From: Linanthus parryae
Lineage: Eukaryota > Streptophyta > Magnoliopsida > Ericales > Polemoniaceae
Direction: 5' to 3'
DNA: 64,000 nt
Assembly: GCA_023055425.1 (NCBI GenBank)
Contig: JALGPY010000003.1
Location: 54,731,891-54,795,890, forward strand
Within the stretch, counting starts at the first letter, position 1; the number at the start of each line of letters is the position of its first letter. Shown piece after piece: positions 11,723-23,600 of the stretch. Made by a program: the position numbers and the translations under genes. The notes beneath the pieces were generated by a model, which worked only from the letters and a program-made list of their open reading frames with translations, had not been told where the DNA came from and did not search any database.

Positions 11723-13660
11723 TGTTAATGACCTAGAATTGCATGTTTTAGTATGTTAAAGAACTCTTCATAACTTGCTAATATGTGTAATTTAGCTATT
11801 TTATCTCTCTTTCTAGACTTATGCTCGTTTTCGTAGTTTTGGATGTTTTTATCTTGTTTTGAAGGCGAAGACGTGCTTTGGAATGAAAAAGGCTAGCTAG
11901 TGGGAGCTTAAACGATGAATTAAGAAGGCTCGGAGAACTTAATTAGAAGATTATTGAAGATTTGAGAAGCCAAGATTGAAGACAAAGCAAGTCGAGAGGT
12001 CAAATTGCAATTCGAAAGTGAAGTCAAGGGCCTAAAAGAAAATATCTTAACGAAATTGGGGAAAAAGTGGAGCTTTATAAACGATTTAAGGGCTGCAGTG
12101 TGGTGTTTTTAACGGATCTGGGGTGTAGCTGTAATATTCTAAATGTTTTAAGAAGAGAAGGGGATATTTTTAATCAACGACGAACTCAGGGGGAGCCAAT
12201 TGTAATTTCGGCGAATAATACACAGCAGACGCGCTTCCTCTCTCTCTCTCCCCGACGCACCAGTAAGAAGACCCAACAGAGCCTCCATGGATGTTCTTCG
12301 AAGCTTCTTCCTAGCTCCACCCCGACCTCATCTCTTCACCAAATCGCGCAAGACTGGTCCCAAATTGCTCCCCAGCCCAAGAGCTCTCTCTTGAACCCAT
12401 CAATTTGGCCCAAGAAACAACGAAGAAGAAAGACCTAAATCAACCTAGGGTTCGTGAGCATCTACAAATCAACGTTCCAGAGCTTCTGTACTGAATTGGA
12501 CGGTTTAGATAAGTTCTTGGAGGTCAATAAAGCTCGAGACAAGGTCTATTAAGTCGAAACAAAGAATTGAATCGGGTATCTCTCCTTAGACCGGCGGTAC
12601 CACACAGTGCTCTGTTTTCTCCTCTCTCTCTCCAATTTCGCCCATTTCTGGGTTGGTCTTGAGCTCTCTAAGGATCAAGAACCAATAAAAAGGAAGAGAG
12701 GGAGAGAGGAGGTGGGATTTGTTCATCGTTTCTGGGCAGTTTAGCTTGGTTTTGCTCTGTTTTGCTCTATTCTTGACATTCAGTACTCTTTGTTCTAAGC
12801 TGCTGCTGTGTTCTTCTTCGTTTACTGTAGCAGCATCAGCTATTAGCTGCTTTTTTTGATAGATAATCTCATTTTGATTAGTTTGTAGTTGATTCAAGGA
12901 TGGTTTGCTCTTCACTTTGAACTATAACTTGTGTATTGGGGTTGATTTTGAGAAGAACTTGTTTATTCTTGAAGTTTTGAGCTTAAATCTAGTGAAATGA
13001 TATTTGAATATGATTGTGAATCTCTTCTTCAACTCAAGAACATGAGTAGATAGTTTCTTTGTTGGGTTGATTGATGAATTTGGATGGCTTGTTGTGAGAT
13101 TTTCAATTGTTCTTCAAGTTTCACAATGTTTGGACGTCGAATTCAATGAATTCTTGTGTCGAAAGACAAATCCGAATTGTGGCTTGATCTTGTATGTGGA
13201 CTCACTTAGATGTGTACATATCCTTGATTCTTGACATAACTCGATTTTGGGTTTCGCTCTTGAATTCTTGAGCTAGACGATTCCGTTTGCTTTAGAATCC
13301 ATGTTTCGTCGTTTCATACAAATTTTGGGTGTTGAACTTCACTAGCAAGTTTTCTAGCGAAATCAATTAACCCAACTCCACTCTCTTGAATCGTAGTGTT
13401 AGTATTATTAATAGTCGTTTCTTTCATTTCTTAGTTTCAAACACAACTTGTTCCATCACTTGAGGTGGATTTGATAGCTTGGCAAGCTCTAAAGCCATTG
13501 AGAGATTTCTTTTATCGCTTAGCTAGTTGTTTTTCTACTCGCTATTGCTAGTTTTGCAAGTCATTTTCTAACCCTCCTCTCCTTGTGGATTCGACTCCGG
13601 ACTTACGGGATTTTATTACTTGAGGCGATATCCTACACTTGGGATTATTTTTGTCGAACA
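11723..13660 (+). mobile_element. Solo-LTR-like TG...CA insertion with 5-bp target duplication
   Basis: A 1938-bp unit begins TGTTAATGACC, ends TTGTCGAACA, and is flanked by ggttg at 11718-11722 and 13661-13665. This structure fits a solo LTR. The last 60 bases (gattcgactccggacttacg, then acttgaggcgatatcctaca) resemble the ends of Athila/Tat-type gypsy LTRs, so it probably belongs there, in plus orientation; this is inference. Inner ORFs such as 12067-12438 (+) and 12586-12915 (-) show no recognisable domain. Confidence 0.75.
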
Positions 13661-15893
13661 GGTTGCAATCCCTAGAAAATTTAATGCCTGTGATCCAAGT
13701 TTCAGAAGCAGCAAATTGTGAAACTGTAGACAGAATTTCTGAACATATAATGAAGAGGGTAGGACAAAGGGGTTCCCCTTGTCTTATACCCATACTAGCT
13801 GTGACATTACCACAAGTACCCCATTTTACAATGATAGAAAAATGTACAGTGCTAATACATTCCTAATCAAATCACATAATATTTTTGGAAAGACAAACCA
13901 ATTTAACACTTCCATAATGAAATTACATTCAAGCATATCATAGGTCTTCTCCATTTTAACCACCATTAAACCACCTTTCCCCTTTTTTTCTTCATTGTAT
14001 GCATCACCTCATGTAATAAATTTGTATTTTCATGAATACTTCTTGTGTGGAACAAAAGTATCTTGGAAAATGGATGATAAGGTTTTTTAGAAAGGGTTTC
14101 AATCTATATGATAATATTTTTGTAATAATTCGGTAGTAGACAGTACATAGTAAAATTAGTCTAAACTGACTAATTTTGTGGGCATTTTGGCTTTTGGGGA
14201 TAAGGGCTATAAAGGAGTTGTTGAGGTTAATTGAAATTTTACCACTCATAAAGGAATTAGAGACTATGCCACATAAATCATCACCCACAATGAGCCAATA
14301 ATGTTGGAAGAATATCACAGAAAACCCATCTGGCCATGGGGCCTAGGTGCTCTCCATTTGGCATAGCACTTCAAAAATTTCATTTTTATCAGTAATTCTT
14401 ACCAACTCACTTCTTTCTTCCTCAGTGATATTACTAGCCATCGCTTCATTTATCCACTCAATGATACTACGAGTTTCAGCAGTAAAGAGGCTAGAGAAAA
14501 ACTTGAAAACTTAATCTCCCATACCTTGTCTTGTAGTATGCCATACATTTTGTTCATCCTTGATGGCTTCAATTTTTTTATTCCTTCCTCGTATAGTTGC
14601 CATTGTATGAAAGAATTTTGTATTTGAGTCACCTTCATCCAGCCATAGGATTCTTGAGTTTTTTCTCCATAGGATTTCCTTCCTTAGCATGAGCTCCCGC
14701 ATCCAAGTCTTGATGTCTTTTTCTTGATTAGCGAGTTTAGGATCAACTAGCTTTTGAATGTCCATGAGTCTCATCTTTGCTTCTTTGATCTGATTGTTTA
14801 GGTGCCCAAAGTTGATTTACTCCACTGTTTCAAACCTATTGGAGTATTTCTTAATTTTAATTGCAACTTATCACCTCAGTATCCTCTTCTAAAGCAATGT
14901 CAAGCACATTTGATGACCTCTTTGCTTATGTTATCTCTAACCCACATGGTTTCAAATCTTAAAGGTATCTTATATCAGTGTTGAGAAAAATATGGATATG
15001 GTCAGAGGTGCACTTTTGTGCATTACAATGGCTAGATGAATGTTTCTTCTCCATTTTGGTCAGCATAACACTTGTCAATTCTCTCTTTTATTGTACATTT
15101 TCTTCTCCCCGCCATTACGCCATGTAAATGGTGCTCCAATTAACCCAACATTAATCCATCCTCTATCATTCACTCAGCTTAGAAGGCTTCCATTCGAAGG
15201 TTTCCCAACTTGTCTTCCTTCTGTTTTTTCACTTTCGTGACACACTTCCTTCATTTCACCTATAACGACAGTTGGTATATGACACAGTTTGTTAATTTCT
15301 TTCAGGAGCTCCCACACCTCCTCTATCTTTTTCCTTGCAACACGGAGCATATACACAGTTAGGCATCGACATTGGTTGATTACTATCCTCATATAATAGA
15401 ATAAAGATAACATTTCTAAAGCTGAACACCACTTAATATTTTCACTATCCTTCAAGCCAAAGCATATCCCTCACTTCTACCATTAGGATTAACATAAGCA
15501 ATTCTTGTTAACCTCCAACTAGCAAGCTTGTTTTTGTATTTTTTTCACCAATTTTTGTTTCAGCAATGCAAAACCAATCAAAGTTTTCTTGTTTTGTTAA
15601 AGCCTTTATTTGAAGAACTGCAGAGGTATGGACAAACCCTCTGCAATTCCACCACATACCTCTCATATGAATATTGGGGCGTGATTAGGCTCGCTTCCAC
15701 AGCCATCAAGTCCTGGATATTTTCTTCCTTCTCATTTCATTTCATAATAAAGTCCTTCACGTTCACTATTTCTCTTCTAAATCTTCCATCCGTCCCTCCC
15801 ACAAAGAACTTTCTAGCATCCATGTATGTTCTAATAAAAGCCTCCTTTTTTCTAGATCAACTGTTTCTTCTATAATCACTTCTCCAGCCTATC
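13661..15893 (-). pseudogene. L1-type LINE ORF2, N-terminal half (decayed)
   Basis: On the minus strand, endonuclease motifs start near 15690-15490 (WWNCRGFVHTSAVLQIKAL, then FCIAETKIG) and continue through PTVVIGEMKEVCHESEK near 15280. A linker at 14511-14774 (LWRKNSRILWLDEGDSNTKF) and reverse transcriptase blocks at 14004-14318 (FIALIPKSQNAHKISQF) and about 13793-13700 (GIRQGEPLCPTLFIICSEIL) follow. All are typical of plant L1 ORF2. Stops and frame changes are frequent, so it is a fossil. No ORF1 was found upstream, where an LTR abuts at 15897. Confidence 0.75.
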
Positions 15894-15896
15894 TGG

Positions 15897-17723
15897 TGAC
15901 ACGTAATTTATCTCGTATACGCAAGTGCACGATTAAGTATATTATGGAGTGTATTTCAACCCCCGGTATCGAATCCCGCAACGATAAATTGAGATTTTCA
16001 AACTAAGAATCAATTTAAAATATTTCTAGTAAAAAAAGAAGAAGTATTGTTTGTTTGATCTATCGCCCCCCAAACAAGCGACGTGAAATTTAAATACTAC
16101 CTATCTTTATTCTCTTTCAACTTACTTCACTTTTAGTCACAACTCACTGGGTGACTTTAACCCTTTAGCAAAACAATCCAAGGATTTGGTAATATTTGCA
16201 TGGTCTTGTAGAGTAAACTTTACTCTTCAAAACAAAGTAAAAATTTACAAAAATTATAATGTCTTCCTATCCAAACCACCGAGTCAAAGTGACCTAATTA
16301 CTGGTTGAAATGTCAAACTATGACGAAATAGAAGAAACGAATGTAGTAACTGACTAAGCTGATACTTTTGGAATTTTTGAATAATGAAAGGTTTATAAGG
16401 TTTGTGAAAAAAATAGGCGATCTATGGACCCCCTAGGGTCTTTAGACAATTCCAGAATTTGTATTGAAACACGTTATTTTCTATTAATTATGCCAGGTAA
16501 TGTCTATCACAATTATCTCTCGATCTCATGAAATTCTACCTATGGGTCGACTACGGGTCCTCTCGATCCACCAACATCTACCATTATGGTTCTAACCGTC
16601 TAACGATGAACCGATTATCGAGTCCTCTCAATCCAACGATGCCCAAGTCTAATGCTACACGATCGAATCTAACCACACATACCTACTCCTACTCATCTAA
16701 CATCTCAGTCTCAGTGAACTGTGAATACATTCTTGTTCTATTTCATATCCGGGTTAAGTCCCTCTCTAGAACTCACCTAGATTACTAGCAATTCAGGTTA
16801 ATTACTCCATTCATGATAAGAATTAAGTTTAGAACATTCTAACTAAGCTAGATAATTTAAGCTACGATTCAACTAAGATATCGATTTCCTTTCTCATGGC
16901 TGTTTGTTTCATCAGGAGGATGTGTAAATAATACTAATCTAATGATAGACAATAAAAGAGGAAGAACAATAATTGCTAATTGAATCAAACACATGAATAA
17001 TAACCGAAATCCAGAAAATCGTCTAATTCATAACCCAAGGTTCACCATAGAACCTAGTTGAGAAGTTTAGCTAGACATAATCTTCTTAAACATCACATGT
17101 TTTTCCATAGTAATTGATAAAGCGAAGGAGAGAATGATCAAACAGATGAAAATCCGATCCTTTAGCGAATATGTGCTATTCCCAAGCTCCAGAGATGCTC
17201 CAAACTTGTTCTCCTACGCGAACGGATCAATGAGATACCATGTCCCTAGGTAGTACCTTTGAAGTAGGTGTTCTTTCCTTGTTGTGAAAGTCTTTAAAAT
17301 TACGTTTTGACTCTTCCAACCCGTACAAGATTCTCCGTCAGCTCGTGCGAGCTCACCAACCAGCTCGTACAAGCTCCAGTTTTGCCTTCAGCTCGCACGA
17401 GCTCACCAAACACCTCGTACGAGTTCATTCAATCAGCTCGTACGAGCTGGAGTACCTCGTGCACATTACAGAAGGGCCTTTTCGCCTCGTACGAGCTCTT
17501 TCTCCCAAATTTTCTCAGTATGGAATTCGCACGAGCTCCCTTGACCACTCGTACGAGCTCCCTTGACCACTCGTACGAGCTCTTGAGTCATCCTTTGCTT
17601 TTCTTCTTCTTGTTTCTCTTGCTTTTCTTGATTCTTTGCTAGATCCCAACTCTGAAGTTCGTCCTTACGCTCCAATGTGATCCTCCGGGATCCCACTCAC
17701 TGGAGTTCCATTTCTAGCCAACA
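15897..17723 (-). mobile_element. Athila/Tat-like gypsy LTR, probably solo or truncated
   Basis: On the minus strand the end near 15990-15897 reads GTTGCGGGATTCGATACC, then GTGCACTTGCGTATACGAG, then TTACGTGTCA. This parallels the end of the Athila LTR at 57480-57612 (GTGCACTTGCGTAATACGCG ... GCGTCA). LINE sequence, not an internal region, lies beyond it. The other end is uncertain; TGTTGGCTAG on the minus strand at 17723 is a candidate start, but no matching 5-bp flanks were found. It contains the palindrome cluster at 17340-17580. Confidence 0.55.
17340..17582. repeat. Cluster of CTCGTACGAG palindromes
   Basis: About nine copies of the self-complementary core CTCGTACGAG, or one-base variants (CTCGTGCGAG, CTCGCACGAG, CTCGTACAAG), occur at irregular 20-40 bp spacing, often as agctcgtacgagct. 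The units are not identical arrays with spacers, so this is not a CRISPR array. Confidence 0.85.
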
Positions 17724-18242
17724 ATGAAAGGATGACAAGTAATTTGATCAATTCTCATATCGAGCAACATGCGAAGGCTCCAATGCTAATAACACACAAG
17801 TGGGCAAGCTGACTCAGGAAATCACTACGTAAAAGCAGCATGTGAGTACTAATAGGCCGAAAATTGCGCATATGTCAAACCACTGTGTTCTTTAAAGATG
17901 TCGAGCGACCCGTCCAAAGTGCACAACACACCTACCTTACGACATGAAGATGAACTACGAAAGGGCAATTCACGCAATGCTTCATGAGCAATGGATTGAT
18001 GTATTATGCATGTTTACAGTATCCTCAGGCCTAGATTAGCGTCACTCGACGAGGACCAGCAAATTTAGCATGCAGAGTTATATGCTTAAATTCTCTTATC
18101 CACTCCTCGAAGTAAGCCTATCCGAAAAGGCCACCACGTCCAGGTGTCCGTTCACCAAACCCATAACGTGCCTAGAAAGGTGGACTTTCCACCGACTACC
18201 ATGTACAAATTGCTATTTTCTTAGAAGAAAATATAATTATAT
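17724..18242. other. Unassigned stretch between an LTR and an RNase H remnant
   Basis: No ORF with recognisable protein similarity and no clear repeat boundary was seen. It may still be part of the LTR to its left. Confidence 0.3.
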
Positions 18243-18800
18243 TAAAAATGAAGAATAATTGAACATTGCATTGTCATTTATTTTCAAACTCTCAGCCCAT
18301 ATAGGTTCTTCTTCAATCCATGTTGCCACATCACCAATGCTGCAACTATGTCTAGCTTACTCACGTGCTACTCGATTATTGCCTCTTCTACAAATGGAAG
18401 TCTCGAACCGTCTAAAAGTCGTGCTCAATCTTCTTGCCTCTTCAAGAACCACCACCGATTGATAGATCCATCGTCCGATCTCTGAAAAGTTCATGCGATT
18501 CGCAAAGTCCCCTTCTAGTGTGATAGTGAAGAGGTTTAGATAATGTTCGGATTTTACTCCTTCGAACAGAGCCAGTACCTCGATATCTTTCGAATCATTA
18601 ATAGATTAATTCTCTTCCCCATTGACCCAGTTAGCAACTTATTTGAGCCTCGAGAATACCAAATCTGATGGAGGCTGGTCGTATGGGAGAAGGCACCATC
18701 GACATTGATCTTGTACCAATTTGGTGCAAGAGGCATCCATTTCTCCGGTGATCTGACAAACCTCCGACTCAACATCATGGCAGATCTGAACTCCAAAAGC
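18243..18800 (-). pseudogene. RNase H (RVT_3-type) remnant of a LINE
   Basis: On the minus strand, 18740-18690 reads PLAPNWYKINVDGAFSH, the entry of plant LINE-associated RNase H domains. About 18420-18260 gives CRRGNNRVARE and then WIEEEPIWAESLKI, matching the C-terminal end of the same domain family. Between them the frame breaks several times and the central acidic residues are not recoverable. It is a separate fragment from the LINE at 9764-15893, which has its own RNase H end. A captured, degraded host RNase H-like gene is a weaker alternative. Confidence 0.6.
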
Positions 18801-19364
18801 TAATATCTGCACAGATTCTCTATACCATTTTGATTTGGTTGAAGTCTCTCAAATATGTATATATTCTTACATTGTACATTATCGAAATTGCAACAGAGAG
18901 GAGTTCAAATTCATCGAACTTCGCCTCTACTAAGAGATAATTGACCTATTTTGTAGAGATTCTGCTATCCATATGCATAAAGTTTCGCACACATCAACGG
19001 TCCACACCCTCTTCTTTTACTTGACATTTCATAAAACAATGGGTTTCTGTTTCTGCTTCAAGCATAATGATAAATTTCACATTATGAATCTCCATTCTGG
19101 GGTAAATTAATGAATTCGAAACTGTTTGGGACTAAATGAGATCGGTTCTAAAATGGAGAGCCTGAAATAACAAAACTGCACCCAGAAGAGTAAATTCGCT
19201 GTACATCTGTCTCCAACCCGAGTCGCGTCATCATTAAAGTCCAGGAGGAAATAAATCGCCCTAGCTTGTATCGTCGCGAACGGTCGAATCTCGTATATCT
19301 CTCCGTCCAAACTCAGAGCAAACCCTCATCCTCCGATCTCTCTCGCTCTCTCACCGCCGTCGCT
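18801..19364 (+). promoter_or_regulatory. Upstream region and 5' UTR of the RanBP2-type zinc-finger gene
   Basis: No coding sequence was found. The last 100 bases before the ATG (19265-19364) are pyrimidine-rich, with repeated tctctc runs, as in many plant 5' UTRs. No convincing TATA box was located, and the transcription start is unknown. Confidence 0.4.
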
Positions 19365-20609
19365 ATGTCTCAGGTTGGTTCATTCATCTTTGATTTTCAT
19401 CAACAGTACGCTTTCTTCGGCTTTCTCTCTTGGTTCACCATGTATGCGTTTCACATGTTCCTCTTCGATTAGGTTTAATGAGCTAATCGAGGGCTTCAAT
19501 GCCAAGAACCAAGTCTTTACTGTTTTAGAATGGCCTGATCTGTGTTCTTAGGAGATTTACAGTCAATTTCTTTCTTTATACATGTATGATATATCTTGAT
19601 TATGGTTTTATGAGTTGAACCTCTGCTAAGAGGTGGGATTTTGATTCAATTCGACAAAAATTGTTTCGATTTGATATGCTATCGTCTGATTTATATATAT
19701 GAGGGATTGAATTAGCATGGATAGAACAGATAGATATTGGTGGTTTGTAGATGAATGACCTAATTATTTGACTGGATTTTAGGTGGATAACAGGAATTCA
19801 TCGGCCACTAAACGCGCGCGAACCGATGGTATGCCTCCTTATTCCTATTCTTGACTTACAGTCCGTCGTTTTCTGTTAATGTGTTTTTTCTCTTTGGAGT
19901 AAACCAAGATGTTAGGTGTCGATTTTCACTTTGTCGTGCTTTGGGTTGGTCCTGTCTCTCCGATTGATTCATTTATGAAGTAAACAGTTAAGAATGTTGA
20001 TTTTATTTACTTCCTGCCCTATCTTCGTTCTCACCCCATCCCGACAAAATGGACCATGAGTTTCTTCTAAGTTCAAGTTTGAGCTGTTCGTGGTTAACAA
20101 ACATGAATAAAAAGAAACCACAGGGCTTCCGAGATCTCCTAACTTCACCACAACAAAAAGGTACCCATAACCTTTTCGACAATTCTGCACACAATATCTC
20201 ATCACCAAGTATGGAGGTTGGCCATTGTAATTATAAAATCTCGCTATATGACACTCTTTCTCTCCATATTTTGAGTCGACTCTGTGGCAAGGTTCATGAT
20301 GTGTTTAGGAGGGAATGATTAGTTCTAAGTCTGCTGAAAGCTTTGGGTTGGTTGTTTGAAGGGCGGTAATCTATCGTAAAACCGAAATAGGGACGGGGAC
20401 AGGGATGAGACGGGGACGCCGGATCGTCAATGTCAGAAATGGCAGGGATGAAACTCCGGGGGAACGACTATTTTTCTATATATTCTCATACATTTTTACT
20501 TGACGTGTTTGTTCTGATTAAATTACAAACTGCATAAATACAATAAATTGTCTAGATCTTGTATATAATAAAAACATTCTCATTTCTCTCTCTCTCTCTC
20601 TCTCTCTCG

Positions 20610-20641
<32 letters not shown>

Positions 20642-23600
20642 TCTCGGGGTTTCTTACAATTTTTAAAAGAACAAGTACGTGGTTGTAAATTGAAATATTT
20701 ATATAAAAAAGAAAAAGACTTAACAGTGTCATCTGAGAACCAAAACCCTCGCCGCATAACTCCCTCAACCTCATGGGAAGAACAGAAGTAAGAATGACAC
20801 AGCTCATCCTCATGCGTGCAGGTAAGTTGATCTTCAGTCGTCGCTCTGTGTGGCTAGATTCGTTCAATCTGATTTTAGAGAAGTAGATGTCTCATCTTTA
20901 GTGATAAATGTTCTCCTCACCTTTCATAAAAAGGAAACGGTCCACCAGACGTTTCTGGCATGATTTAGTTACCGATGGCACCTGTCATGCTGTGGTTGTT
21001 TCCCGGATTTGCCGCCGAGTTCCCGACGTCATCGGAACGGGTACCTCACAGTACAAGGAGTTCCTGTGCATCACAGGCAACAAGGATTTGTAAATTTTGG
21101 TTGCGATAGTTTCTGTCGGCTTTGATTTGGTAATCTGCAAGTCAAAACATAATGTATATAGACTTATAGAGCAATTATGGAAGCCACTGCATGTGACTGT
21201 TATGCCTACTGCCCACCGTTGAAGCCACTAAACCCGCTCAGAGTAACCATGATCTTGTCTTTTTTTTTTTTTTTTTTTTTTTTAAATCGCTGCACTCCGC
21301 CGCTTCTTTATTTCTATCTTCCCACGCAGAAGAAAAAAAGATCATTACTAATGATGGCTAGTCATAGAGTGGATTTGCAGTGCAACAAAGCACCTTTAAG
21401 GGAAACTTTGGAATGTTGCTTTCACATTTTCTGTCAACCTAGAGATGGATTTAAGCAATTCACTCTACACAGCATTATTCTACCCCAAGAATATGACCAA
21501 ATATAAAGTTGAGGCCATACTGCCTTTCCATGTTCAGGGGGTGTCGGGGGCGTCTGAGTGTTCAGAGAACCCAGTTTGCAATAATTTGGCCATCAGGAAT
21601 CCGTAAGAATCTTTGTTATCGTAAGTGTTTTGCTCGCGATGTAACCTTTGCTGGTAGATCCATCTTTTTGTGGTTTCTCTTATCAATTTAGAAGATTGTA
21701 AAGTATCGTCAAAGACAATGAACTACGTCTAGCGTGTGAACTACGTCTATCATGTGAAACGGGTAAGATGTTCATATTGTAGTTTCTGGAACTTTTTCAG
21801 AGTTTCAAGTCTCTTTCTAGACCCATTTGATCAGTGTCCTTTACTTCAGAAACAGTATTTCGAGTTACTAGGTTCTATAAATGCTTGCATAGTCTCCACC
21901 CCGTGATTAGAGTTGAATCTTACAGTCATCCCAAGGCTAGGACTCTTCACCTATTCATTTACAAATTGGTGGCTTGTCCACACGCTGTACTCGAAATTTA
22001 GGCCCCAGACTATTTGAGACTGACTTATTGTGAGTTAAGACTTGAGAGATTTACCTACTTATGTTCTACTCCACTTGGAATTGGATACACATGACAGTGT
22101 TGGACATGTTAAAAATAATGTCCTTGTCAATAGAAGTTTGACATGGCCAAATGCAAGCTATATACTGGTGAAATTCTTGCGGCGTATGACCTGTTAAATC
22201 ACTACCTTAGTTACATAACATTAGAAAACCAGTTAGAATGCATATTTTTAATTGCCAAATGTTGCTCTCTATGGCTATTTTGTCTGTGTTTAGAAAAATC
22301 AGAATGTTGGCGCAGTAACCAAACATCTATCCTCGGTTTAACTCTGGATTAGTCATGTTTTATTATTTTCTCTGCTACTTTTGGTGTAGTAGACTGCTCA
22401 GATTTTGGTGAATTTTGGAATGCATTGCATACAAACCATAAGACGAATTTAGATCCAAGGTGTCTCGTGTGATGTTTATATCGTGAGTTTGGAAATCTCT
22501 GCAACTGCAAGTCTGTATTCTGTTTGTTGGACGTATACACTGCTCTTTAATATGTATCCCTTTTACAATATTTTCGTGAGGTTGCTATTGAGAGACGGTA
22601 TTATTTTTTGTGCTGGATCACTTATTTTGTCGGTTCTGATGTTTTGACATCTCTTCATGCATGACCAATCAGATTGTTATATCTGTTTCTCTCTGTAGGA
22701 GGTCGAAGGGAAGATGACTGGACCTGCCCCACCTGCGGAAATGTCAATTTTTCATTTAGGACGACTTGCAATATGCGTAACTGCACCCAGTCTAGGCCGG
22801 CTAATCACAATGCAGTAAGATTTAAGGATTTATATTTTGTAATTAATCAGGACTTCTTGATATGTTCCTTCTGAGAATTGTAAAGATTTTTTTAAATACA
22901 GTATTGACAATTAATTCCACCCACACCAGCTCTGTTATTTGGCCCAAAATAATACTAATCATTTCATCTATCCGGCGTTGCAAGTTTGTGTAATTTTTGG
23001 CACTTCCCCTTTTAAGTTTTACTTGTCTTAAGATTTCACCCAAGGTATTTTGGTGCTTTGCAGTCATATTCATCTAACCTGGTTCCTTTTCATATTTCAG
23101 AAATCTGCTGCAAACCCCATGCAAGCCATGCATGGCTACTCATCCCCAGCTCCCTATCTAGGCAGTGGTGCGCCTTCCTCAATGTATATGGGTGTGCAAC
23201 CTTATGGGTCTTCTCATTTCAATGGTTCTTCAGTCCCTAGGTACGAAGTACCATTTACTGGGGGTTCTGCATATTCTTACAACTATGGGAGCCGTCTTCC
23301 TGGAGGCAGCCCATACAGGCCCCTCCATATATCCAGTCCAACACCCTATTCTGGTGGATCCATGATGGGTAATGGTATGAATCCTGTAATGTGATTTTTA
23401 AATGCTCCACATTCACGTGTGCTCTCTTTACCTTTCTTTCAGTACCTGCTGAACTGCACCTATGACAATATGCTTCACTTGATACTTTATTCATTAATTT
23501 GTGAACAGATGTGTCAACTGTCCACACAGTATCTTACAGGGTTATTTTTTGTTTATTTAATGTATTCAGGTGGAATGTATGGTATGCCACCCTTGATGGA

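Noticed and set aside
17340..17582. CRISPR-like appearance of repeated CTCGTACGAG
   Set aside because: Units are short, variable and irregularly spaced in a plant LTR. There are no spacers and no cas genes.
15897..17723. 5-bp target duplication for the LTR at 15897
   Set aside because: Left flank tctgg has no match at candidate right ends, so exact boundaries are not claimed.
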